NCBI GenBank assembly: GCA_021156265.1 | Contig: JAJNBR010000048.1 | Span: 1 to 13,040, forward strand | Direction: 5' to 3' | DNA length: 13,040 nucleotides | DNA from: Flavipsychrobacter sp. | Lineage (GTDB): Bacteria; Bacteroidota; Bacteroidia; Chitinophagales; Chitinophagaceae | Shown: in pieces, positions 1-6,485 of the stretch | How positions within the stretch are numbered: the first letter of the stretch is position 1 | Layout of the letters: each line of letters starts with the position of its first letter | Position numbers and translations under genes: made by a program | Notes under the pieces: generated by a model | What the model saw: the letters and a program-made list of their open reading frames with translations, nothing else | Database searches by the model: none | What the model was told of the DNA's origin: nothing

Positions 1-2665
1 CCTGGTGGTATAGTTTGTCACCGATGGTATTCATAGCGCCTTTAGCAAATTCCCCGGCTGTTACTTCGGGCTCAACGGCCAGGTGCTTCATCGCCTCAAT
101 GCGGAACATCTCGTAGTCGCGGTTGTCCTCAAACTGCATTGCGAGGTCCAGGGCTACATCGTACATCGCATTATCCAGGTCTATCGACAGGCGGTCGCCA
201 AACAATGCGTGGTTGCGGCGTTTGTAGATTACGTCACGCTGGGCGTTCATCACGTCGTCGTATTCCAGCAGGCGCTTACGTATGCCGAAGTTGTTTTCTT
301 CTACTTTCTTTTGCGCACGTTCGATCGATTTGGTGATCATGCTGTGTTGCAGCACTTCGCCTTCTTTATGGCCCATCTTGTCCATGAGCGAGGCGATGCG
401 TTCTGAGCCGAACAGGCGCATCAGGTCATCTTCCAGCGATACAAAGAATTGCGAAGTACCGGGATCGCCCTGGCGGCCTGCACGACCACGCAACTGCCGG
501 TCTACACGACGGCTTTCGTGGCGCTCAGTGCCTATGATGGCCAGGCCTCCGGCTTCTTTAACTCCGGGGCCCAGTTTGATATCGGTACCGCGACCTGCCA
601 TGTTGGTGGCGATGGTGATGGCTCCGGGTAAACCGGCTTCGGCTACTATTTGCGCCTCGCGGGCGTGTTGCTTCGCATTCAGTACGTTGTGTGGAATCTT
701 CTTTGTCTGCAGCATGCGCCCCAGCAATTCAGATACCTCTACCGAGGTGGTACCTACCAGTACAGGACGGCCTACACTTTGCAATGCCTCTATCTCGTCG
801 ATAACAGCCTTATACTTTTCGCGCTTGGTTTTATAAACCAGGTCCTGCTGGTCTTTTCGCGCTATAGGCAGGTTGGTAGGTATGGTCACCACTTCCAGTT
901 TGTAAATATCCCAAAGCTCACCGGCTTCAGTTTCAGCTGTACCGGTCATACCGGCCAGCTTATGGTACATACGGAAGTAGTTTTGCAACGTTACAGTCGC
1001 AAAGGTTTGCGTCGCAGCTTCTACCTGCACATTCTCTTTGGCTTCTATCGCCTGGTGCAGGCCATCGCTATAGCGGCGTCCATCCAGTATACGGCCTGTT
1101 TGCTCATCTACGATCTTAACCTTGCCATCCATTACTACATACTCAACGTCTTTATCGAAGAGCGTATAAGCTTTCAAAAGTTGCTGAACTGAGTGGATAC
1201 GGTCGGCTTTGATAGCATAATCTTGCAACAGATGGTCTTTACGTTGCGCTTTTTCTTCGGCGCTCAATCCCATCTTTTCTATTTCTGCCAGCTCGCTACC
1301 GATATCTGGAAGTACGAAGAAGTTAGGATCTTCGCCAGCACCTGTTATAAGAGCAATGCCTTTTTCAGTCAGGTCTACACTGTTGTTCTTTTCGTCGATG
1401 GTAAAATATAGTTCTGCATCTACAACAGGCATATTGCGTTTTTGCTCGCCTATGTAGTAGTTCTCCGTTTTCTGCATTATCTGGCGATTACCTTCTTCGC
1501 TCAGATATTTGATAGTTGCACCGGTTTTTGGCAAACCGCGATAAGCACGGAATAAATGCAGACCGCCGGTATCCTTATCGGTTTTTCCTTCGCTTATCAA
1601 TTTTTTAGCTTCTGTAAGGCTGCTGTTGACAACGCGCTTTTGCGCGTCCAGCAGACGTTCGATGCGTGGTTTCAACGCGTGAAACTGCTGTTCATCGCCG
1701 CGCGGTACCGGACCCGAGATGATCAACGGCGTACGCGCATCGTCTACCAGTACACTATCCACCTCATCCACCATGGCGTAGTGGTGTTTGCGCTGCACCA
1801 TCTCTTCGGGCTGGTGTACCATGTTATCGCGCAGGTAATCGAAACCGAATTCGTTGTTGGTACCGTAGGTGATATCAGCCAGGTAAGCCTTGCGGCGCAT
1901 CGGAGAGTTGGGCTGATGCTTGTCGATACAATCGGTAGTAATGCCGAGGAATTCGAACAGCGGGCCGTTCCACTCCTGGTCACGACGAGCCAGGTAGTCA
2001 TTCACGGTTACCAGGTGAACGCCTTCGCCGGGTAGTGCATTCAGGTAAGCAGGCAGTGTAGATACCAGCGTTTTACCTTCACCCGTAGCCATTTCAGCGA
2101 TCTTACCCTCATGCAACACCATACCGCCTATGAGCTGCACATCGTAGTGCACCATGTTCCAGGTAACGGTGTTGCCCGCTGCCTGCCAGGTGTTTTTATA
2201 GATGGCTTTGTCTCCGTCTATGCGGATATGATCGCGTTCCAGAGCCAGGTCTCTGTCGAGCTGTGTTGCCGTAACAACGAGCTCCTCGTTCTCTTTAAAG
2301 CGGCGTGCAGTTTCTTTAACTACTGCAAACGCTTCAGGCATTATGCGCTCCAGTATCTCTTCTATTAATTCATCGCGGCGCTTTATGAGCTTATCTACTT
2401 CATTATAGATGGCTTCGCGGTCGTGTGGGTCTGTTTCGGGATGTTGATCCGCTGAGGCTTTTTGTTCAGCGATCTGTGTGTCTATCTCTGTGAGGTGTTC
2501 TTTTATCCTTTGGCGGAAATCCTGGGTTTTGTTTCTTAGTTCGTCAAGCGACAGTGACTGGTACTCGCCAAACAGGCGGTTTATCTCGTCAACTATCGGC
2601 TGAAGACGCCTGGCATCTTTGTCGGATTTGCTGCCGCCAAATAATTTTGAAAGGAAACCTATCAT
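1..2665 (-). CDS. secA: Preprotein translocase ATPase SecA (C-terminus cut by window edge)
   Basis: SecA is the cytoplasmic ATPase that pushes unfolded preproteins through SecYEG. The reading frame opens with MIGFLSKLFGG and stays open for 888 residues to the window edge, so the last part (end of the wing/scaffold region and any C-terminal linker or zinc tail) is not seen. Walker A is MATGEGKT (residues 192-199), the DEAD-type box is DEVD (300-303), and helicase motif VI is QLRGRAGRQGD (724-734), with R728 and R731 matching the arginine fingers of E. coli SecA. Walker A lies about 90 residues later than in E. coli because of two insertions near residues 53-107 and 124-172; a further ~60 extra residues lie between DEVD and motif VI. 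Such enlarged SecA proteins are usual in Bacteroidota. The start is chosen because it aligns with the E. coli N-terminus. Identity is certain; only completeness is unknown. Confidence 0.97.
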   Translation of the reverse strand, partial: MIGFLSKLFGGSKSDKDARRLQPIVDEINRLFGEYQSLSLDELRNKTQDFRQRIKEHLTEIDTQIAEQKASADQHPETDPHDREAIYNEVDKLIKRRDELIEEILERIMPEAFAVVKETARRFKENEELVVTATQLDRDLALERDHIRIDGDKAIYKNTWQAAGNTVTWNMVHYDVQLIGGMVLHEGKIAEMATGEGKTLVSTLPAYLNALPGEGVHLVTVNDYLARRDQEWNGPLFEFLGITTDCIDKHQPNSPMRRKAYLADITYGTNNEFGFDYLRDNMVHQPEEMVQRKHHYAMVDEVDSVLVDDARTPLIISGPVPRGDEQQFHALKPRIERLLDAQKRVVNSSLTEAKKLISEGKTDKDTGGLHLFRAYRGLPKTGATIKYLSEEGNRQIMQKTENYYIGEQKRNMPVVDAELYFTIDEKNNSVDLTEKGIALITGAGEDPNFFVLPDIGSELAEIEKMGLSAEEKAQRKDHLLQDYAIKADRIHSVQQLLKAYTLFDKDVEYVVMDGKVKIVDEQTGRILDGRRYSDGLHQAIEAKENVQVEAATQTFATVTLQNYFRMYHKLAGMTGTAETEAGELWDIYKLEVVTIPTNLPIARKDQQDLVYKTKREKYKAVIDEIEALQSVGRPVLVGTTSVEVSELLGRMLQTKKIPHNVLNAKQHAREAQIVAEAGLPGAITIATNMAGRGTDIKLGPGVKEAGGLAIIGTERHESRRVDRQLRGRAGRQGDPGTSQFFVSLEDDLMRLFGSERIASLMDKMGHKEGEVLQHSMITKSIERAQKKVEENNFGIRKRLLEYDDVMNAQRDVIYKRRNHALFGDRLSIDLDNAMYDVALDLAMQFEDNRDYEMFRIEAMKHLAVEPEVTAGEFAKGAMNTIGDKLYHQ

Positions 2666-2803
2666 CTTAGTGTTTTATAATGATCTAATATTATTCTTTA
2701 ATTACAGCAGGAGCCTTTGGAACCTTATTGTACTGTGAACTATCATTAAGTATCAAAAGCCATGCAAATTAGGGAAACCTGACAGGCTGGCACTTAAGGG
2801 GTT

Positions 2804-2834
2804 CAAAACTACGCCAAATAGGGCATTCGAGCAA
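2804..2834 (-). promoter_or_regulatory. Candidate sigma-A promoter of secA
   Basis: On the minus strand there is TTG (2834-2832), a 20-base spacer, then TAGTTTTG (2811-2804). This matches the Bacteroidota TTG / TAnnTTTG pattern exactly. Transcription would begin near 2797 and give a leader of about 130 bases before the secA ATG. A closer partial match (TAATTTG, complement of 2764-2770, one base short) is an alternative. No hairpin strong enough to suggest a riboswitch was seen in the leader. Confidence 0.45.
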
Positions 2835-2885
2835 CGGTAACGGAGTGATTATTAGAGGGTATAAAAAAAAATTTAAGGCAAGCTC

Positions 2886-2916
2886 TTGCAAGGCAAGTTT
2901 TTTTTTATGTATTTTG
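2886..2916 (+). promoter_or_regulatory. Candidate promoter of the triple-repeat secreted protein
   Basis: TTG at 2886-2888 is followed, after 21 bases, by TATTTTG at 2910-2916, one base shorter than the consensus TAnnTTTG. A long A-tract (2861-2876 region) lies just upstream and could act as an UP-like element. The start of transcription would fall near 2923, giving a leader of about 22 bases before the ATG at 2946. A small inverted repeat, GCAAG-CT-CTTGC (2878-2889), overlaps the -33 element. Confidence 0.4.
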
Positions 2917-2945
2917 GAAAACAATTTCGAAAAAAGCGTTCAATT

Positions 2946-3485
2946 ATGAAAAAAGCCTTCATCCTCGTTACAGCTGTGTTAGCTTCGGTTTTTATTGCTA
3001 CTAAAGGTTTTGCACAGGACGATGAACTCGTTGGAGTGTTCCGCTGGTACAATCCGGTAGATCAGAATTATATTACAGTTGCTGACGGCCAATTCCAGGA
3101 AGGCCAAATGCTGAACTGGAACTGGAAGAATAAAACTTTCATGTTCAGTGCATATCGTACCCCTGCTCCGGGCCGCGTAGCTGTGTATAGCTGGTACAAT
3201 CCAGACACTAAGGATTATGCAAGCATCGCTGAGGATGAATTCAACGATGATCAAATGATCAAAATGGGTTACACTAACAAAACCCTGCAGTATTATGCAT
3301 TGACCCGCCGCGGACCTAACACTGTTCCTGTTTATCGCTGGAGCATCCGGAAAAACCACGACTGGGTTACCATTCCTGAAGAAGGAAACACTGACGCCTA
3401 CTACAAAAAAGGCTACAGCCGTAAAACATTCCAGTACTTCGGTATACCTCGTAGCACAGACGCTGCTATCTACAACCAGCTGTAA
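2946..3485 (+). CDS. Secreted triple-repeat protein (W-Y-N-P repeats, DUF5648-like)
   Basis: The product is 179 residues with a clear signal peptide (MKKAFILV..., probable cleavage after A23-Q24), so it is exported. The mature part consists of three repeats of about 45 residues, starting near residues 30, 78 and 127. Each begins V-[FY]-x-W (followed by Y-N-P in the first two), continues with an aromatic and a [ST]-[IV] strand, and ends with [NR]-K-T-[FL] followed by an aromatic pair. The spacing and the YNP element recall the DUF5648 repeat family (xYRxYNPxTGDHFYT), but the His-Phe-Tyr part is changed, so this is a resemblance only. An in-frame ATG at 2886 would add 20 residues in front of the signal peptide; 2946 is preferred because the signal peptide then starts the protein and the promoter candidate stays upstream. 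No catalytic residues were recognised. Three repeats suggest a small trefoil-like or binding domain. Function is unknown. Confidence 0.85.
   Translation: MKKAFILVTAVLASVFIATKGFAQDDELVGVFRWYNPVDQNYITVADGQFQEGQMLNWNWKNKTFMFSAYRTPAPGRVAVYSWYNPDTKDYASIAEDEFNDDQMIKMGYTNKTLQYYALTRRGPNTVPVYRWSIRKNHDWVTIPEEGNTDAYYKKGYSRKTFQYFGIPRSTDAAIYNQL
3033..3443 (+). repeat. Three tandem protein-level repeats within the secreted protein
   Basis: The repeats cover residues 30-166 of the 179-residue protein. Matching cores are VFRWYNP / VYSWYNP / VYRWSIR at the front and NKTFMF / NKTLQYY / RKTFQYF at the back. The third copy has lost the YNP element. The DNA of the copies has diverged, so this is old duplication of a domain unit and not a recent DNA repeat. 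Confidence 0.8.
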
Positions 3486-3508
3486 ACTACTGAGTTGATA
3501 AAAAAATT

Positions 3509-3535
3509 AAAGGCTGCCGGATGGCAGCCTTTTTT
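3509..3535. terminator. Bidirectional intrinsic terminator between convergent genes
   Basis: The stem AAGGCTGCC (3510-3518) pairs with GGCAGCCTT (3523-3531) around a GGAT loop. It is followed on the plus strand by a T-run (3530-3535), and on the minus strand by the complement of the A-rich 3501-3511 stretch. It sits 24 bases past the stop of the repeat protein and just past the stop of the convergent methyltransferase gene, so it probably ends both transcripts. Confidence 0.85.
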
Positions 3536-3540
3536 GTTTC

Positions 3541-4713
3541 TTATAATACCTGGACTATCAGGAATTTGAGGTATTGAGTGGTGGGCACATGCCAAAGTAT
3601 CGGGTGGTCAGATGCCTGGGTCTGCCAGGTCACCTGGCGGATCTTCCTGCGCGCATCTTTTGCTGCCATGTCAATTGTCTTGAGGAACATGTCGGGCGGT
3701 ACCAGGTTGGTACATGACGCGGTAACCAGGAATCCTCCGGGTTTGGTCAGCTTCATACCCCGCAGGTTGATTTCTTTATAACCGGTAATGGCCTTCTGTA
3801 TATTCTCGCGGCTTTTGGTGAACGCCGGGGGATCGAGCATTACCACATCATAGCGTTTGCCATCCTTAACCCATTGTTTCAGTACATCAAATGCATTTAC
3901 TGCTTCGAACTTACAGATATCCTGGAATCCGTTTAGTTCTGCATTGCGCCTTGCGGTTTTGACTGCGTTTTCCGAAATGTCGAGTCCCAGCACGCTTTTA
4001 GCGCCGTAATGCGCCGCATGCATAGAGAACGTACCGGTATAGCAAAACGCTTCTAAAACGTCGGCATCCTTTACGATGTGTTGTACTGCGCGGCGGTTAT
4101 CCTGTTGATCGAGGAAGTAGCCGGTTTTTTGGCCATTTTCGATGTCAACGTGAAACTTCAGGCCGTTTTCATTAATAATAATATTTGTGTCAAACGGTGC
4201 CGACAAAAAACCTTTTTGTTGAGGCAGGCCTTCCAGCTCGCGAACGGGTACGTCGTTGCGTTCATAAATGCCCTTTGGCTTAAATATCTTTTGCAGGGCA
4301 TCCACAATGGCAGGTTTCCATCGGTCTATGCCTAGCGCCAATGTCTGTATGACAAAATGATCGTTGAATTTGTCGATGATCAACGCAGGTAGCTGGTCTG
4401 CCTCACCAAATATCAGCCTGCAGTTTTCAATGTAACCAATTTGCTTGCGGTACTCCCAGGCTTCCAGGATGCGGTTGTAGAAGAATTGTTCGTTGATCTC
4501 TTCATTTTTATCGCGGGATACCAGCCTGATGCGTATCTGCGAGGCAGGATTGATATATCCTTTGCCTATAAATGACCCATTGTATGAATATACTTCTACT
4601 ATATCGCCGGGTTCATAATTGCCGTCACTATCGCCCAACTCGTTGCCAAATATCCAGGGGTGGCCATTTACTACACGGTCGCCCACCTTCTTTCTGAGAA
4701 AAAACTTTGCCAT
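3541..4713 (-). CDS. rlmI: Class I SAM-dependent 23S rRNA m5C methyltransferase, RlmI-like
   Basis: This family (COG1092) transfers a methyl group from SAM to carbon 5 of a cytosine in 23S rRNA (C1962 in E. coli). The protein has 390 residues, close to E. coli RlmI (396). An N-terminal PUA-type RNA-binding domain covers about residues 1-80 (note HPWIF at 18-22). The family element RNDVPVRELEGL (152-163) and GQKTGYFLDQ (194-203) follow. SAM motif I is VLEAFCYTGTFS (219-230), the acidic residue of motif II is D245, motif IV is DPPAF (294-298), and motif VI TASCTN carries the probable catalytic cysteine C334. The start is the first ATG in frame after a TACTTTTG promoter element; no longer extension is plausible because recN starts divergently 48 bases away. 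It could act on another cytosine or be RlmK-like in part, but the single-domain layout favours RlmI. Confidence 0.9.
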   Translation of the reverse strand: MAKFFLRKKVGDRVVNGHPWIFGNELGDSDGNYEPGDIVEVYSYNGSFIGKGYINPASQIRIRLVSRDKNEEINEQFFYNRILEAWEYRKQIGYIENCRLIFGEADQLPALIIDKFNDHFVIQTLALGIDRWKPAIVDALQKIFKPKGIYERNDVPVRELEGLPQQKGFLSAPFDTNIIINENGLKFHVDIENGQKTGYFLDQQDNRRAVQHIVKDADVLEAFCYTGTFSMHAAHYGAKSVLGLDISENAVKTARRNAELNGFQDICKFEAVNAFDVLKQWVKDGKRYDVVMLDPPAFTKSRENIQKAITGYKEINLRGMKLTKPGGFLVTASCTNLVPPDMFLKTIDMAAKDARRKIRQVTWQTQASDHPILWHVPTTQYLKFLIVQVL

Positions 4714-4717
4714 CCTG

Positions 4718-4725
4718 CAAAAGTA
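4718..4725 (-). promoter_or_regulatory. -7 promoter element of the rlmI-like gene
   Basis: The minus strand reads TACTTTTG at 4725-4718, a full match to TAnnTTTG, ending only 4 bases before the ATG. With the usual distance from this element to the start of transcription, the mRNA would begin at or within a few bases of the start codon and so be essentially leaderless. No good TTG element lies at the right distance upstream. Confidence 0.55.
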
Positions 4726-4740
4726 CTATTCGCCGTTCAC

Positions 4741-4748
4741 TATTTTTG
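4741..4748 (+). promoter_or_regulatory. -7 promoter element of recN
   Basis: The plus strand reads TATTTTTG at 4741-4748, a full match to TAnnTTTG, 13 bases before the recN ATG at 4762. The leader would be only about 5-8 bases. The nearest upstream TTTG (4706-4709) is too far (31 bases) for a standard -33 box. This element and the one for the divergent gene lie within the same 48-bp gap, so polymerases at the two promoters would probably compete. I see no LexA-type palindrome here. Confidence 0.5.
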
Positions 4749-4761
4749 TAAGGTTCGGATT

Positions 4762-6423
4762 ATGCTGCAGAAACTGATTATCAATAATTACGCTATCATC
4801 GATTATCTCGTCATTGAGCCGGATGGTAAGCTCAATACCGTTACCGGTGAGACCGGGGCGGGTAAGAGTATTATACTTGGCGCGTTATCGCTTATACTTG
4901 GCGAACGGGCCGATACATCGGTGCTCATCAAGAAAGAAGAAAAATGTGTTGTCGAGGCACAGTTCGACGTAAAAAATAACGAAGCATTCAAGTTGGCTCT
5001 GCAAGCGGAGGAACTGGATGAAGAGCCTCAGTGCATCATTCGCAGGGAGATCAGCAGCGCCGGCAAATCGCGCGCTTTTATCAATGACACTCCTGTTACG
5101 CTCAATGTGCTTAACCGCCTTACTTCCATGTTGGTTGACCTGCATCAGCAATTCGACCACTTGGCGCTGGAGGATGACCATTTCCAGATGGATGTGGTCG
5201 ATGCCGTAGCGAAGAATGGCGGCGCAAGAAAAAAATATGCAGAGCTGTTTCGCCAGTACCGTAAATTGGCTGAAGAAATAGCCGCTAAAACGGCACAACA
5301 GGAGCAGTGGCAAAAAGAATCGGACTATAAGCAGTATTTGTTGAATGAACTTACTGAAGCTGCATTCAGGGAGAATGAAATAGAAGACGCAGAATTGCAA
5401 CTGAAGCAATTGGCACATGCAGAGAAGATACTGAACGTTTTGCAAGCTGCACGAGTGACCCTGGAAGAAGGGGAGCAGCCGCTGGTAAACGAGCTCAAAC
5501 GCATCAATCAACAACTACAGGGCATAGCTGAAGTGATGCCTGCATCGGTGCCTCTACAGGAACGATTGGCATCAGTTTATGCAGAACTAAAAGATATTGC
5601 CGGAGAGCTGCACGACCAGGAAAGCAGGATAAATCTTGATCCCGAGCTGATGCAGCAAATGCAGGAACGCCACGACCTGGGTTACAAACTCTTTAAAAAA
5701 CACGCTGTTCAATCTACCACTGAACTGCATCAGTTACAACAACAACTGGAAACAGACCTGCAATCAAGCCTGGACCTGAATAACGATATTGAAAGACTGC
5801 AACAGGAGCGAGACAAGGTGTACAAGCTATTGCTGGCAGAAGCCAATGCACTATCGGCAGCAAGACAAAAAGCGGCGCCCGTGATATCGGACAAGGTTAC
5901 GGGTCTGCTGGCATTGGTAGGCATGCCGAATGCGCGGTTCGAAATACGAATAACGCAGGCAAAGTTCCCGTCAATCTCCGGCATTGACGATATAACATTC
6001 ATGCTTGATGCCAACAAGAGCGGGCAATTGGTGCCTGTGCACAAAGCGGCTTCGGGGGGCGAAATGAGCCGTATCATGTTGTGCATAAAATCACTCACCG
6101 CTAAGGCTATGCACTTACCTACGCTAATATTTGATGAAGTGGACACGGGTATCTCCGGTGAAGCTGCAAGGCAGGTAGGCATATTATTGCGTGATCTGGC
6201 GCAATACCACCAGGTCATCTGTATCACGCACCAACCACAGGTAGCCGCCAGGGGAGTCAAACACTTCTACGTGTACAAAGACGATGCAAACGCACAGCGT
6301 ATTACCACCAAGGTGAGGATACTACAGCCTGATGAACGGGTGCTTGCTATTGCCCGTATGATAGGTGGCGAGCAGCCAAGCGATGCCGCTATGCAAAATG
6401 CACGCGAGTTAGTGACGGCCTGA
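4762..6423 (+). CDS. recN: DNA repair protein RecN
   Basis: RecN is an SMC-like ATPase that acts early at DNA double-strand breaks, tethering DNA and helping RecA. From the ATG at 4762 the protein has 553 residues, the same length as E. coli RecN. Walker A is GETGAGKS (29-36). The two flanking coiled-coil stretches (about 155-220 and 320-370) are rich in Glu, Gln, Lys and Leu. The ABC signature is SGGEMSR (431-437), Walker B is LIFDEVD (455-461), and the H-loop is ITHQPQ (488-493). A start 34 codons further upstream (4660) is possible on paper, but it would lie inside the divergent methyltransferase gene and would precede the conserved N-terminus LQKLIINNYAIID, so it is rejected. A weak AAGG lies about 10 bases before the chosen start. 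All ATPase motifs are intact. Confidence 0.96.
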   Translation: MLQKLIINNYAIIDYLVIEPDGKLNTVTGETGAGKSIILGALSLILGERADTSVLIKKEEKCVVEAQFDVKNNEAFKLALQAEELDEEPQCIIRREISSAGKSRAFINDTPVTLNVLNRLTSMLVDLHQQFDHLALEDDHFQMDVVDAVAKNGGARKKYAELFRQYRKLAEEIAAKTAQQEQWQKESDYKQYLLNELTEAAFRENEIEDAELQLKQLAHAEKILNVLQAARVTLEEGEQPLVNELKRINQQLQGIAEVMPASVPLQERLASVYAELKDIAGELHDQESRINLDPELMQQMQERHDLGYKLFKKHAVQSTTELHQLQQQLETDLQSSLDLNNDIERLQQERDKVYKLLLAEANALSAARQKAAPVISDKVTGLLALVGMPNARFEIRITQAKFPSISGIDDITFMLDANKSGQLVPVHKAASGGEMSRIMLCIKSLTAKAMHLPTLIFDEVDTGISGEAARQVGILLRDLAQYHQVICITHQPQVAARGVKHFYVYKDDANAQRITTKVRILQPDERVLAIARMIGGEQPSDAAMQNARELVTA

Positions 6424-6436
6424 GAATAAGATTTAG

Positions 6437-6469
6437 AAAAAAAGAGGGAGCAACTGCTCCCTCTTTTTT
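6437..6469. terminator. Bidirectional intrinsic terminator between recN and the propeller gene
   Basis: A perfect 8-bp stem, GAGGGAGC (6444-6451) with GCTCCCTC (6456-6463), encloses an AACT loop. It is flanked by seven A on the left (6437-6443) and six T on the right (6464-6469), so both strands show a hairpin followed by a U-run. It lies 14 bases after the recN stop and 17 bases past the stop of the convergent gene. Confidence 0.9.
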
Positions 6470-6485
6470 CGGTATAAGGTTCTCG

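Noticed and set aside
282..836. Long open frames on the plus strand across secA (for example 282-836, 650-1192 and 1556-2035).
   Set aside because: They are antisense to a well-conserved secA frame, have low-complexity or cysteine-rich translations and no recognisable domain; they are shadows of the real gene.
2746..2763. Five-codon mini-ORF (ATG GCT TTT GAT ACT TAA) on the minus strand in the secA leader.
   Set aside because: It is too short to judge by coding signal, has no ribosome-binding site, and such mini-ORFs occur by chance; it is mentioned only as part of the leader.
2878..2898. Inverted and direct repeats (GCAAG-CT-CTTGC and two GGCAAG copies) upstream of the repeat-protein gene, considered as an operator.
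   Set aside because: Very short and overlapping the -33 box; no known regulator site matches and chance is a sufficient explanation.
2886..2945. 20-residue N-terminal extension of the triple-repeat protein from the ATG at 2886.
   Set aside because: It would put basic and aromatic residues in front of a textbook signal peptide and start inside the candidate promoter.
4660..4761. N-terminal extension of RecN by 34 residues from the ATG at 4660.
   Set aside because: It overlaps the divergent methyltransferase gene, precedes the conserved RecN N-terminus, and would make the protein longer than the family.
4885..5514. 209-residue open frame on the minus strand opposite recN.
   Set aside because: Antisense to the recN coiled-coil region; its Leu/Phe/Gln-rich composition comes from the complement of Glu/Lys/Gln codons.
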